Shown: positions 19,495 through 28,214 of the stretch, one piece after another
How the letters are laid out: each line of letters starts with the position of its first letter
Position numbering within the stretch: the stretch's first letter is position 1
From: Streptomyces sp. CB01635
GTDB taxonomy: Bacteria; Actinomycetota; Actinomycetes; Streptomycetales; Streptomycetaceae
Direction: 5' to 3'
Assembly: GCF_002803065.1 (NCBI RefSeq)
Contig: NZ_NNBL01000003.1
Span: 393,461 to 457,460 of the forward strand
Length of the DNA stretch: 64,000 nt
The notes under the pieces: model-generated
What the model was told of the DNA's origin: nothing
Seen by the model: only the letters and a program-made list of their open reading frames with translations
Database searches by the model: none
Program-made: the position numbers and the translations under genes

Positions 19495-20324
19495 GGCAGG
19501 TCACCGGCCGACAGTTCGCGACGAATCTCTTCGGCGAAGTGCTTCGTCAGATGGCGACGGTGATCCGGGGTCCCATTGGCATCCGAGAACCAGAGGCCGG
19601 AGGGGACGGCGTCGATGCTCCGCCGCAGGGCCGAGGCATCGGGCATGGTGTCGAAAGCAATGCGTACGGGGCGTGTGGTCCCGGCGGTGACGGTGAGCAA
19701 CAGGTCGCTCGTGCCCGGCGTTCGAGTGCCGACGACGAAGACCGTCGAGCGGCCGAGGCGGGTCAGCGAGAAGCGGCGGTGCGCGGCGCGTTTCCTCAGG
19801 GCACGGGCCGGAATGTCGATGCGCCGCAGGACTTCCCCGGGGCCGAGAACGTTCTGATGGTCGCCGGTCACGAAGTCGAGGGCATCGACGGTGCGCGTGG
19901 ACCCGTCGGAGGCCCACAGCTCGTACCGCCCCTCCAGCGCGACCGTCAGCGTGATCATGGGTCCGGCGGGCAGGGACAGACAGATATTTCCGCCGACGGT
20001 CGCTGAATTCCATACCTTGAACGAGGACAGGAAGGCATCGCAACTTTTCGCCAGAAGGGTGCCCGCGATCCAATCGCCCGGAAAGGCAAAGGAATGGAGA
20101 TCGCGAATCGTGCACGTGGCACCGATTTCGAGTCCCGCGCGGCCCGGGAGGAGGGGTTCCCAGCGCAGCGCCGTCAGGTCGACCAGGCGCCGCAGGCTCG
20201 GCTGCTCCACGGAGAACAGCCACGTACCACCCGCAAGCCACGCATCACCTTCGCGCCAGTCCGCGCCGGGCGGATCGAGCGGACGCCGTACGACTTCCGT
20301 GACGGTGTTGAGGTCCATGGACAC
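19491..20324 (-). CDS. FAD-binding subunit of the molybdenum hydroxylase
   Basis: A 277-residue CoxM/XdhB-type flavoprotein. The FAD-binding LAGGTWLF and the conserved TVGGNICLSLPAGPM segment are visible. It passes electrons from the Fe-S/Mo protein to an acceptor. The stop overlaps the start of the large subunit as ATGA, so the two are made together. A GTG at 20324 and an ATG at 20318 are both possible starts; a GAGAG stretch before the GTG slightly favours the former. The first gene of its operon, it is divergent from the ABM-domain protein. Confidence 0.88.
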   Translation of the reverse strand: MSMDLNTVTEVVRRPLDPPGADWREGDAWLAGGTWLFSVEQPSLRRLVDLTALRWEPLLPGRAGLEIGATCTIRDLHSFAFPGDWIAGTLLAKSCDAFLSSFKVWNSATVGGNICLSLPAGPMITLTVALEGRYELWASDGSTRTVDALDFVTGDHQNVLGPGEVLRRIDIPARALRKRAAHRRFSLTRLGRSTVFVVGTRTPGTSDLLLTVTAGTTRPVRIAFDTMPDASALRRSIDAVPSGLWFSDANGTPDHRRHLTKHFAEEIRRELSAGDLP

Positions 20325-20382
20325 TGATCTCTCGCGGGAGGCTGGTTCTCGCGCGCGATAATTCGTGCGACGGATGTTCTCC

Positions 20383-20425
20383 GAATTCCCGGTGAATTCG
20401 AATGTCGTCAGAATTCCCTGTGAAC
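20383..20425. promoter_or_regulatory. Direct repeats in the divergent hydroxylase/ABM promoter region
   Basis: GAATTCCCGGTGAA (20383-20396) is repeated as GAATTCCCTGTGAA (20411-20424), 28 bases apart, one mismatch in 14. The second copy abuts a TAGACT -10-like hexamer (20426-20431) just before the ABM gene, whose ATG at 20439 would then be leaderless. The pair could bind one regulator that controls both divergent units. Confidence 0.5.
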
Positions 20426-20438
20426 TAGACTACGCCGT

Positions 20439-21404
20439 ATGGGTATCCGTGCAAGCGGCAGTGCGACCGTGGTGACCTCCCAGAAGGTGCGGGAAGGGCT
20501 CGACGAGGAGTACGACCGCTGGCAGGGGAAGGTGAACCGGGTCGTCCGGGACTTCGACGGATTCGAGGCCACGGAGACCTATCCCCCCGGATCCGGCGAG
20601 GAACGCGAATGGGTCGTGGTGTTCCGCTTCGCCGGCACGGACCAGCTCACCGCGTGGCTGGAATCGACCGCCCGCCGGGAGTTGCTCGCCGAAGGCCGTG
20701 GGCTGCTGGACGGAACCCCCACCCAGGAAGTCCTTGCCGGTGGCCACATCGAGGTACCCGACCGGGTGGAGGGTGTCACGGCAGTTGTCTCGCACGACGT
20801 GCGGCCGGGCCGGGAAGAGGACTTCGAGCGCTGGCAGGAGAAGATTCTGAGAGAGCAGGAGAAGTATCCGGGCTTCATGGGGACCGAATTCTTCCGGCCC
20901 GTCGAGGGGATCCAGGACAATTGGGTGATCGTTTTCCGGTACGACACCCATGAACATCTCGATGTCTGGCTGGACTCCAGCAGCAGGGAGCACCTCCTCA
21001 AGGAAGGGCGGGACTACTTCGCGTCCTACGACGTCCACAAGGTGGGGACGGCGTTCGGCGGCTGGTTCAGGTTCGGCTCGGCCGAGGAGGAGCAGGTCCC
21101 GCCCAACTGGAAACAGGCCATGACCGTCGTGCTGGCGCTCTATCCCACCGTCATGGTCCTGAATCTGACCGTGGGTCATGAATTCGACGTCCTGGGCGTC
21201 CCCGGATACCTCGGCCTGTTCTTCGGCAACATACTGAGCGTCAGCATTCTGACCTGGGTGCTCATGCCCCTGGTGAACCGCGTTCTGGCCTTCTGGCTCC
21301 GCCCCGGCCGGACCCGCACCGTCCGCGTCGACGTGGCGGGCGCGGCGCTCGTGGCCCTGTGCTGGGCCCTGACCGTCCTCGTCTTCGCCCTGACGACGGG
21401 CTGA
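20439..21404 (+). CDS. Double ABM-domain protein with C-terminal membrane anchor
   Basis: A 321-residue protein. Two antibiotic-biosynthesis-monooxygenase (dimeric alpha-beta barrel) repeats occupy about residues 10-105 and 110-205, each with a WVVVFRF or WVIVFRY strand and a following WL helix. About residues 220-320 hold three to four hydrophobic helices. ABM folds are used by small cofactor-free oxygenases and by stress proteins. It is divergent from the molybdenum hydroxylase and may share its control, but a functional link is inferred. No ribosome-binding site is seen, suggesting a leaderless transcript. Confidence 0.85.
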   Translation: MGIRASGSATVVTSQKVREGLDEEYDRWQGKVNRVVRDFDGFEATETYPPGSGEEREWVVVFRFAGTDQLTAWLESTARRELLAEGRGLLDGTPTQEVLAGGHIEVPDRVEGVTAVVSHDVRPGREEDFERWQEKILREQEKYPGFMGTEFFRPVEGIQDNWVIVFRYDTHEHLDVWLDSSSREHLLKEGRDYFASYDVHKVGTAFGGWFRFGSAEEEQVPPNWKQAMTVVLALYPTVMVLNLTVGHEFDVLGVPGYLGLFFGNILSVSILTWVLMPLVNRVLAFWLRPGRTRTVRVDVAGAALVALCWALTVLVFALTTG

Positions 21405-21452
21405 CGCCCGTGTGCTTTCCCGCGGGCAGGGGCAGGGTGCGGCCTGCCACGC

Positions 21453-21635
21453 TCATCCGGCGATCTCCCTGCAGAAGCTGTTCGGGGCAATGATCCACTT
21501 CTGGATCTCGTTGTTTCCCACGCAGATCTCGCCGATCTTGCTGTCGCGGTAGATCACCTCGACAGGCCCCGGCAGGCGTACCGTCCGCGCTGAGCTCGCG
21601 AGCGAAGCCCCAGGCGTAGCCTTGAACTCAGACAT
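21453..21635 (-). CDS. Small conserved-looking protein, 60 residues
   Basis: A 60-codon frame starting MSEFKATPGAS and ending CREIAG. About 83% of third positions are G or C and it uses favoured Streptomyces codons (AAC, ATC, AAG, GAG), which supports real coding. The central RDSKIGEICVGNN faintly recalls the RDSK block of DUF397 proteins, but the rest does not fit and I do not assign a family. Its ATG is 20 bases from the divergent start of the sensor phosphatase, so their promoters must overlap. Only a GGA adjacent to the ATG resembles a ribosome-binding site. Confidence 0.55.
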   Translation of the reverse strand: MSEFKATPGASLASSARTVRLPGPVEVIYRDSKIGEICVGNNEIQKWIIAPNSFCREIAG

Positions 21636-21655
21636 TCCAGTACTGGGCAGGTCGC

Positions 21656-24046
21656 ATGGCCACGATGCACGCATCATGCGAGACCGGTCATCAGAACCCT
21701 TTCGACACGACCACAGCAGCGATGATCGTGCTGGATGCGCAGGGGAGAGTGACTGGCTGGAGTCCTGCAGCCCGCAATCTCTACGGGGCCGACACCCGGG
21801 ATGTGCTCGGTCGCTCGGAGAGCGAGGTTCTGCGGGATGTTCGCGCCCGGGGTGACACGCTGCGGGGCTTCGGGGCAGCGGGGGCACGCGAGGACGCCCG
21901 GACCGAGAGACGTACCGTTCGACGCCCGGACGGGGCGCTGGTGGAGACGGTCCTGCGCATCTTTCCGGTGGAGCAGGACCGGGGGAGGCCCGCCTGGGTC
22001 GTGATGGCGGCGGCAAGCGACCGCTATCAGGAGTGGGTGACGGACCAGTCGATGCTGTCCGGGCTCTTCACGCAGGCTCCCGTGGGGCTCAGCGTCTACG
22101 GCCCTGACGCCCACCTCAATTGGGCCAACGATGTCGTGCAGCAGGTCATGGGCTGGCGCGCCGGTGAATGGGAGGGCCAGGCCAACAGGGTGCTCTATCC
22201 GCACGGCACCATCCTGTCCCCTCCGGGGTACCACGAGACGGAGGAGGTACTGGAGGAAGTGTTGCGCACCGGCGAAGCGGTGCTCGACGTCCATTGGCGC
22301 GGGCCCACCCCCGCCGCCTGCGAGTACCACCGGGTCTACTCGTGCTCGTACTTCCGCCTGCAGGACGACGCGGGCCACCCCCTCGGCGTCTGCGAGGCGT
22401 CCGTCGATATCACCGATGGCTACGAGGCACAGGCTCGCCTGGCGCTGCTGAGCCGAGCCAGCGGGATCGGTACCACGCTCGACGTCGGGAAGACGGCGGA
22501 GGAAGTCGCGGGGCTCGTGGTCCCGGATCTCGCCGACTCCGTACGCATCGAGGTCATGGAGTCGGTCCTGGCCGGAGAAGAGCCCCCTTCCGCGGCCTCC
22601 GGCGCACCGACGGGGCTACGGCTCATGGCAAAGCGCACCAGGAGTGCTCCACCCGTTGCGCAAAGTGATGTGCTGCTGGGTGTCATCGGCAGCCTGCCGG
22701 TGACCGCGCACCAACGCCTGCTGGCCGTGCCCCTGCTACTGGGCGGCACCACGCTCGGCACGGTCACCCTCCTGCGGCAGCCGCCCCGTGCACCGTTCAC
22801 CGAGGAGGACCGCGCCCTCGCCGAAGAACTGGCATCGCGCACCGCGGTGTGCGTGGACAACGCTCGCCGCTACGTCCGCGAGCACACCACGGCGCTGAAA
22901 CTGCAGCGTGACCTCCTCCCGCGAGGACTGCCGCAACCGAGTGGCATCGAGCTCGCGCACCGCTACATCCCCACCACCGGTCCCCTTGGAGTCGGGGGCG
23001 ACTGGTACGACGTGATTCCGCTGTCGGGCGCCCGCGTCGGGTTGGTGGTCGGTGACGTGGTGGGGCACGGGGTGGACGCCGCGGCCACCATGGGACGGTT
23101 GCGCACGAGCGTGAGAGCACTGGCCGCCCTGGACCTGCCGCCGGACGAACTCCTCACCCGGCTCGACGACTTGGTGGGTCAGACGCGAGTCGGAATACAC
23201 GGAACGCCGGGCGACGCGGGGACGGACAGGGCGCTCGGGGCGACCTGCCTGTACGCCGTGTACGACCCCACCTCCCGCACCTGCGCCATGGCCAGCGCGG
23301 GCCACCTCCCGCCGGTCGCCACCGGCCGTGGGACAGGCACCCGGCAGGCTGAACCGCTCGACCTGCCCACAGGTCCCCCGCTGGGCATCGGTGGACTGCC
23401 TTTCGAGAGCGTGGAATTCGAGTTCGCCGAGGGCACTGTGCTCGCCCTGTTCACCGACGGAATCGTCAAGGCGCGCGGCCGGGACGTGGACGAGGGAGTG
23501 GCGGACCTGTGCGGCGCCCTGGACGCCTCGGCCGGGTCCCTGGAGAAGGCGTGCGACGAGGCCGTCTCCCTGTGTGCCCCGGGATCCGCCGAGGACGATG
23601 CCGCACTGCTGCTGGTGCGCGTCCACGCCTTCCCCGAAGACAGCACGGCGTCCTGGCAGTTCGCCTCCGACCCGGCCGAGGTGGCCGGAGTCCGTGCACT
23701 CGTCCGGGAGAAGCTGGAGGACTGGGGGCTGGACGAGGCGGTGTTCGTCTCCGAACTGGTCGTGAGTGAACTCGTCACCAACGCCATCCGACACGGCCGC
23801 CCGCCTGTCTCCCTGCGCCTGCTCCGTGACATCGACCGCACACTGATATGCGAGGTGTCGGACGGGGGTCACACCTCTCCGCATCTCCGCAATGCCGGCG
23901 ACGAGGACGAAGGAGGCAGGGGCCTCTTCCTGGTGGCCCAGCTCACCGACATGTGGGGCACTCGTTACGAGCGCCAGGGCAAGACGATCTGGGCCGAGAT
24001 CGGGCTGGGGCAGGAAGTGCCACTGGACCTGCTTCTGCAGCCGTGA
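21656..24046 (+). CDS. PAS-PAS-GAF-SpoIIE phosphatase-anti-sigma-factor kinase
   Basis: A 796-residue multidomain signalling protein. Two PAS domains occupy about residues 15-120 and 130-245, a GAF domain about 250-400, and a PP2C/SpoIIE phosphatase about 415-640 (GGDWYDV, VVGDVVGHG, DDAALLLV). An RsbW-type HATPase lies at about 660-790 (SELVTNAIRHG). It should read a small-molecule, redox or light cue and set the phosphorylation of an anti-anti-sigma factor, acting as both phosphatase and kinase. No sigma factor or antagonist gene is adjacent, as is usual for orphan Streptomyces members. There is no membrane segment. Confidence 0.93.
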   Translation: MATMHASCETGHQNPFDTTTAAMIVLDAQGRVTGWSPAARNLYGADTRDVLGRSESEVLRDVRARGDTLRGFGAAGAREDARTERRTVRRPDGALVETVLRIFPVEQDRGRPAWVVMAAASDRYQEWVTDQSMLSGLFTQAPVGLSVYGPDAHLNWANDVVQQVMGWRAGEWEGQANRVLYPHGTILSPPGYHETEEVLEEVLRTGEAVLDVHWRGPTPAACEYHRVYSCSYFRLQDDAGHPLGVCEASVDITDGYEAQARLALLSRASGIGTTLDVGKTAEEVAGLVVPDLADSVRIEVMESVLAGEEPPSAASGAPTGLRLMAKRTRSAPPVAQSDVLLGVIGSLPVTAHQRLLAVPLLLGGTTLGTVTLLRQPPRAPFTEEDRALAEELASRTAVCVDNARRYVREHTTALKLQRDLLPRGLPQPSGIELAHRYIPTTGPLGVGGDWYDVIPLSGARVGLVVGDVVGHGVDAAATMGRLRTSVRALAALDLPPDELLTRLDDLVGQTRVGIHGTPGDAGTDRALGATCLYAVYDPTSRTCAMASAGHLPPVATGRGTGTRQAEPLDLPTGPPLGIGGLPFESVEFEFAEGTVLALFTDGIVKARGRDVDEGVADLCGALDASAGSLEKACDEAVSLCAPGSAEDDAALLLVRVHAFPEDSTASWQFASDPAEVAGVRALVREKLEDWGLDEAVFVSELVVSELVTNAIRHGRPPVSLRLLRDIDRTLICEVSDGGHTSPHLRNAGDEDEGGRGLFLVAQLTDMWGTRYERQGKTIWAEIGLGQEVPLDLLLQP

Positions 24047-24374
24047 GTTCGATCCCTGGACCGGCCAGGAGTCTGCAGCCCCATGCGTGGTGCAGGCCAA
24101 ACGCCTGTTCGGTGAGCCCGGCCATCCCGCTGGGCGCCCCGGCCGTGGGCGTCGTGCAGCGCAAGGACGACGTCTGACGCCGCTGCCGTTGCCATCTTCG
24201 AACCCGAGTCGGGGCGGACGTCCGGAGGGCCGCCACTGCACGGCTCTCACGTTGCGGGGCCCTCCCGCCGAGCTGATCCTGGAGAGAAGGGATATCAACC
24301 ATTCGAGTGAACCGAACCCACAGGGGCTGCGGGGCCGGCGGTCACCGCAACCCGAGCAAGGAGCGGGGTTCCAG
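24047..24374. other. Gene-free interval before the ferredoxin gene
   Basis: This 328-base stretch carries no convincing gene. One frame ending at 24177 (…VGVVQRKDDV) has coding-like codons for some 25 residues but no start of its own, so it may be a gene remnant. No hairpin terminator stood out for the preceding phosphatase gene. Confidence 0.4.
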
Positions 24375-24674
24375 ATGAGGCTCGTCGTCGATCCCAACCG
24401 GTGTCAGGGCTTCGCGCAGTGCGCCTTTCTCGCCCCGGACGTCTTCGCTCTGCACGCCGGGGAGGCGCTGCTCGTCACCTCGCGTTTCGACGAGGCACTT
24501 CGTGAGCAGGTGGAACAGGCTGCGGCCGCGCGTCCGGTCCAGACCATGCTCGTCGACGTCTCCGACGAACCGACGACCACCCCGTGGTGTACGGCTGTGC
24601 CGACGCTCTGCAGCCGGTCGATGCGGCGTTCCCGGGTCCGAATCTGCCCACCCACGGGCCGACCGTCACCCTGA
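24375..24674 (+). CDS. P450-associated ferredoxin, degenerate
   Basis: The frame encodes 99 residues. Its first 65 match the small [3Fe-4S]/[4Fe-4S] ferredoxins that serve Streptomyces P450s (VVDPNRCQGFAQC, FLAPDVFALH). The third cluster ligand, normally in an AACPVQ motif, is Arg53 (CGT, one transition from TGT), leaving only Cys10 and Cys16 in place. The last 35 residues look out of frame: an alternative frame continues with better codons to a stop at 24727. AAGGAG precedes the ATG. It sits just before a P450, its expected partner, but may no longer hold a cluster. Confidence 0.65.
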   Translation: MRLVVDPNRCQGFAQCAFLAPDVFALHAGEALLVTSRFDEALREQVEQAAAARPVQTMLVDVSDEPTTTPWCTAVPTLCSRSMRRSRVRICPPTGRPSP

Positions 24675-24765
24675 CCGGCCACTCACCGACCGGGCAGCGT
24701 GTCCAGTTCGTCGCGGCACGTGTCTGACCATCGCCCCGACCGTCGTCGGCCCCTCAGGAGACACC

Positions 24766-25989
24766 ATGACTCTGGACACCATGCTCGCGCAGATCACCGA
24801 CTATGCGAACCGCGCCGATCCGTACCCGCTCTACGCCGCGCTGCGCGAGTCGCCGGTCACCTGTCAGAACGACGGATCGTACTTGGTCAGCACCTATTAC
24901 GAGGTGCGGAGCCTGGCCAACGACCCGCGACTCAGTAACGACCCGCGCAAGCGCACCCCCGGCGCCGACGTCCCCGCCGTGACCAAGGAGGACCCCAATC
25001 TGCCGCCCAGCTTCCTGCTTCTGGACCCGCCCGAACACGACCGGCTGCGCAATGCGGCGATGCGGCCGTTCGGACCCCCGCACAGCCCCAGGTTCCTCCA
25101 CGACATGCGCGGAGAGCTGGCCGGGGTCGTCGCCGACCTGGTCGACGCGCTCGAAGGCAAGGACGAGATCGACGTCGTCGACGACTTCGCCTACCCCCTT
25201 CCCGTCACGGCCATCTGCAAGGTGCTGGGCGTGCCGCGTGAGGACGAAGCACGCTTCCACGGCTGGGCCGACACCGTGGCGTCGGGGATCGATCCCAGCG
25301 GCGGGGAAAGCGGCCTGGAAAGGGCACGCAAGGCACGCGGCGAGCTGGGCGCCTACTTGTCCGACCTGATCGAGACCAAGCGCCACGACCAGGGCAGCGG
25401 GATCCTCGGCCCCCTCGCCCGCGAAACGGGCCCCGGCGGCAGCATGTCGACCGCGGAGCTGGTGGCCACCTCGATACTGCTCCTGATCGCAGGCCATGAG
25501 ACAACGGTCAACCTGATCAGCAACGCGACGCTCACACTGCTGCGCCACCCCGACGTCCTCGAACGGTTCCGGACAGAACCGGACTTGGTCGTTCCGCTCA
25601 TTGAGGAGGTGCTGCGATACGAGCCGCCGGTCCAGTTCATACCGTGGGCCACCGCCCTGGCCGACATCGACATCGCCGGCACCACCATCCCCAAGGGTTC
25701 GGCGGTCCAGCTGATGCTGGCGTCGGCCAACCGGGACCCGAAGCGCTTCGAGGACCCCGACCGGTTCGATCCCGACCGTGAGGACAACGAGCACCTCGGG
25801 TTCTACACCGGCATCCACTACTGCTTCGGCGCGCCGCTGGCCCGGATGGAGGCGCAGCTCGCCCTGCCCGAGCTCGTCCGCCGGATCAGAGACCCACGGC
25901 TACTGGCGGACCCGCCGCCCTACCGCGTCAACCCCGTCCTGCGCGGCCCCCGCCACCTTCGGCTGGCGATCGACGGCCTGACCACCTGA
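24766..25989 (+). CDS. Cytochrome P450
   Basis: A 407-residue soluble bacterial P450 of normal length. The I-helix oxygen-binding motif AGHETT, the K-helix ExxR (EEVLRYEPP), and the heme-binding loop FYTGIHYCFGAPLAR with its Cys ligand are all intact. CAGGAG precedes the ATG at 24766; the longer open frame has no such site. It hydroxylates a small organic substrate that cannot be named. The upstream ferredoxin is probably defective, so electrons may come from another ferredoxin in the cell. No biosynthetic cluster surrounds it. Confidence 0.93.
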   Translation: MTLDTMLAQITDYANRADPYPLYAALRESPVTCQNDGSYLVSTYYEVRSLANDPRLSNDPRKRTPGADVPAVTKEDPNLPPSFLLLDPPEHDRLRNAAMRPFGPPHSPRFLHDMRGELAGVVADLVDALEGKDEIDVVDDFAYPLPVTAICKVLGVPREDEARFHGWADTVASGIDPSGGESGLERARKARGELGAYLSDLIETKRHDQGSGILGPLARETGPGGSMSTAELVATSILLLIAGHETTVNLISNATLTLLRHPDVLERFRTEPDLVVPLIEEVLRYEPPVQFIPWATALADIDIAGTTIPKGSAVQLMLASANRDPKRFEDPDRFDPDREDNEHLGFYTGIHYCFGAPLARMEAQLALPELVRRIRDPRLLADPPPYRVNPVLRGPRHLRLAIDGLTT

Positions 25990-26247
25990 CGCCACTGCGC
26001 CCTGCGCGCGCGGAAGGTTTGATGCGTGGCGCGAGAGGGTGGTCATCCCATCCCATCCCGTCCCTCGTAGGCGCTGCACGCAACGGCGAGTTGCAGCCGA
26101 TCGCCTGGGCCAGGATGAGCGCCCGGGCGTGCCGTGGGGCGGGTGATGTGGAGGAGGTGTGTGTGGCGGACGACGTGTGATCCTTCATATAAACAGTGCG
26201 TGTTAGCCTGCCCGCGGTCGCGATCGAATGCATACGGGGGAGGCGCG

Positions 26248-26619
26248 GTGGGCTCGGACGGCTACCAGGTCAAGGCAGGTATGACCGGCCAGGCCCAGCA
26301 ACTCGACGACGCCGGCACGGACATGGACGGCGTCAGCTCGGCCGTCAAGTCCCGCACGAGTTACTCGTACAGCGATGTCGGCGGCGATGACGCCGCGTCG
26401 GCGCTGAACGCGTTCGTCAAGGCGTGGGAGGCGGAGGCCAAGACACTGGCGTCGGCGTTGCACGAGCTCGGTGGCAAGGTGCAGTTGGCCAAGAAGACCT
26501 ACCACGGCACCGACGGCCTGGTGAAGACGCACGCGGACAGCGTCCCCGTCGGCGGCACGAGCAGCCTCACCGACACATCGACGCAGGGCGGGCGCACCTC
26601 GGCCCTGTCGAGCTACTGA
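26248..26619 (+). CDS. WXG100/ESAT-6-like small protein
   Basis: A 123-residue, mostly helical protein with a Ser/Thr-rich tail. The size, a helix-turn-helix layout with YSDVGGDDAASALNAFVKAWEAE at the turn and second helix, and the position just upstream of a large putative effector suggest a WXG100-like partner of type VII secretion. A strict WXG tripeptide is absent. The GTG at 26248 is preceded by GGGGGAGG and is preferred over the longer open frame. The gene lies 11 bases before the peptidase gene, whose ribosome-binding site overlaps this stop. Confidence 0.68.
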   Translation: MGSDGYQVKAGMTGQAQQLDDAGTDMDGVSSAVKSRTSYSYSDVGGDDAASALNAFVKAWEAEAKTLASALHELGGKVQLAKKTYHGTDGLVKTHADSVPVGGTSSLTDTSTQGGRTSALSSY

Positions 26620-26630
26620 GGAACGGGCCG

Positions 26631-28214
26631 ATGTCGTTCTTCTCCTCTCCCCTCAACTCCCCTTCCTTCCGCCTCGCCTGGCTCGCCGGGCTGTCCAAGA
26701 AGGTGCTCGGTGCCGGAAGCAAGAACGAGCTCCTCGACCTGATCGACGACGCCCTCTCGGTGCCCGAACCGGGCGGCGACCAGAGCGCGCTGGAGGGCCT
26801 GGCGAGTCTCTACCGCGGCCAGGTCGACCCGGTCGGCAGCGTCTTCGACCAGGTCGACCGGGTGGGCCGCAAGGGTCTTCCGGAGGTATGGGTCGGCGAC
26901 ACGAGCGTCCTCGCCTCCGACGTGGTGAACGCCGCCGGGCGGTCCGCGACCCAGATGAGCGAGGCGTTCCAGGGCTGCGCGACCGTGCTGCTGACACTGG
27001 CCGACGCGATCGGCGCCGCGCAGCGCAAGGACGAGCAGGGCCGCGGTCAGCTGCTGGAACAGAAGAAGACGCTCGGCGGCAAGGACGGTTTCTTCGACGA
27101 CCTGCACGAGAACGACGAGGAGGAGTGGGACCGCAAGAACGCCGCCCACCTCGGCTCCTACGCGGTCGACCTGATGCACGCCGCCGTCTCCGACGCGCAG
27201 GAGGCCACCCGCGTCGCGGCCCGGGACCTGAACAAGTGGGCCGCCGAGGCACGGGCCGGGAAGATGGAGACCAGCGAACTCACCGCCGTCGACAAGCTGA
27301 TGCTCGCCGACACCGGCGTCGCGGGCGCCGACACCGAGCTGAACGAGATCCTCACGCCCGGCGACCTGGCGCGCGCGTCGACGCGTATGGACCTGCTGAG
27401 TCTCGACGACGAGACGGCCATGGAGCGGATGCTGGCCAAGTCGGACAACCCGCAGGAGCGGGCCTACCTGATGAAGGCCCTGGCCGCCGGCCACAGCGTC
27501 GCCGAGATCGAGACGTTCCAGAACAAGATCCACGGCAAGGACCCCGACTGGATGCGCCGGCACCTCACTCCGGTGGTCACCGCCACGGACAGCATGGACG
27601 ACGAGGGCCTGGCGTCGGACGGGTCGAACAACAACAAGGACTACGCCACGTTCGACGGCCAGCGGTGGATCCAGGGCGGCGACGGCTCCGAGGGCACCTG
27701 CGTGGCCTCCTCCACCGTCACCTCCCGCGCCATGGTCGACCCGATGTACGCGCTCGACCTCACCGGCGGCCCCGACGGGCAGCAGGACGACCCCGAGGCC
27801 TTCAAGCAGCGCCTGGTGGCCGAACAGCACCGGCTGCACACCGAAGGCGACGGCGGCAAGAACTGGGGCGGCATGGGGCAGGAGGGGCAGGAACGGATCA
27901 ACGACACCGCCGTCGGCAGCGCCACCGGCAACGACTACCAGCGCCAGGACCTGAACAGCGCCGACGACCGCAGGGCGGTCCTCACCGAAGTCGAGAAATC
28001 GGTGGCGGAGGGACGGCCGGTGCCTGTCGACGTCTCGGGCAAGGAGGGCGCCCACGCGATGACCATCATCGCCCAGGAAGGTGACAAGCTTCAGGTGTAC
28101 AACCCCTGGGGCTCGACGACCTGGGTCAGCGAGGACGACTTCATCAACGGCCACATGGGCAAGGCTTCCAGCAGTGATCTCCCCAATGCGTACAGCGTCT
28201 ATCTTCCGCGGTAG
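26631..28214 (+). CDS. Putative secreted papain/calpain-fold cysteine peptidase with WXG-like N-terminus
   Basis: A 527-residue protein. The N-terminal 200 residues are helical and contain a W87-V-G89 turn like WXG100 modules (VWVGDTSVLASDVV). The C-terminal third shows a possible clan CA triad in the correct order: Cys357 in SEGTCVASS, His475 in GAHAMTI, and Asn491 in VYNPWGSTTW. The NPWG block is characteristic of calpains, and the His-Asn spacing of 16 equals that of papain. GAGGAAC precedes the ATG. A WXG100-like gene lies upstream and an inhibitor-like lipoprotein overlaps its 3' end. I interpret it as a type VII-type effector or self-processing exoprotease; neither is proven. Confidence 0.7.
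   Translation: MSFFSSPLNSPSFRLAWLAGLSKKVLGAGSKNELLDLIDDALSVPEPGGDQSALEGLASLYRGQVDPVGSVFDQVDRVGRKGLPEVWVGDTSVLASDVVNAAGRSATQMSEAFQGCATVLLTLADAIGAAQRKDEQGRGQLLEQKKTLGGKDGFFDDLHENDEEEWDRKNAAHLGSYAVDLMHAAVSDAQEATRVAARDLNKWAAEARAGKMETSELTAVDKLMLADTGVAGADTELNEILTPGDLARASTRMDLLSLDDETAMERMLAKSDNPQERAYLMKALAAGHSVAEIETFQNKIHGKDPDWMRRHLTPVVTATDSMDDEGLASDGSNNNKDYATFDGQRWIQGGDGSEGTCVASSTVTSRAMVDPMYALDLTGGPDGQQDDPEAFKQRLVAEQHRLHTEGDGGKNWGGMGQEGQERINDTAVGSATGNDYQRQDLNSADDRRAVLTEVEKSVAEGRPVPVDVSGKEGAHAMTIIAQEGDKLQVYNPWGSTTWVSEDDFINGHMGKASSSDLPNAYSVYLPR

Noticed and set aside
24587..24727. 47-codon frame (VVYGCADALQPVD…) after the ferredoxin
   Set aside because: Coding-like codons but no ribosome-binding site or recognisable family; treated as possible shifted tail of the ferredoxin region, not a gene.
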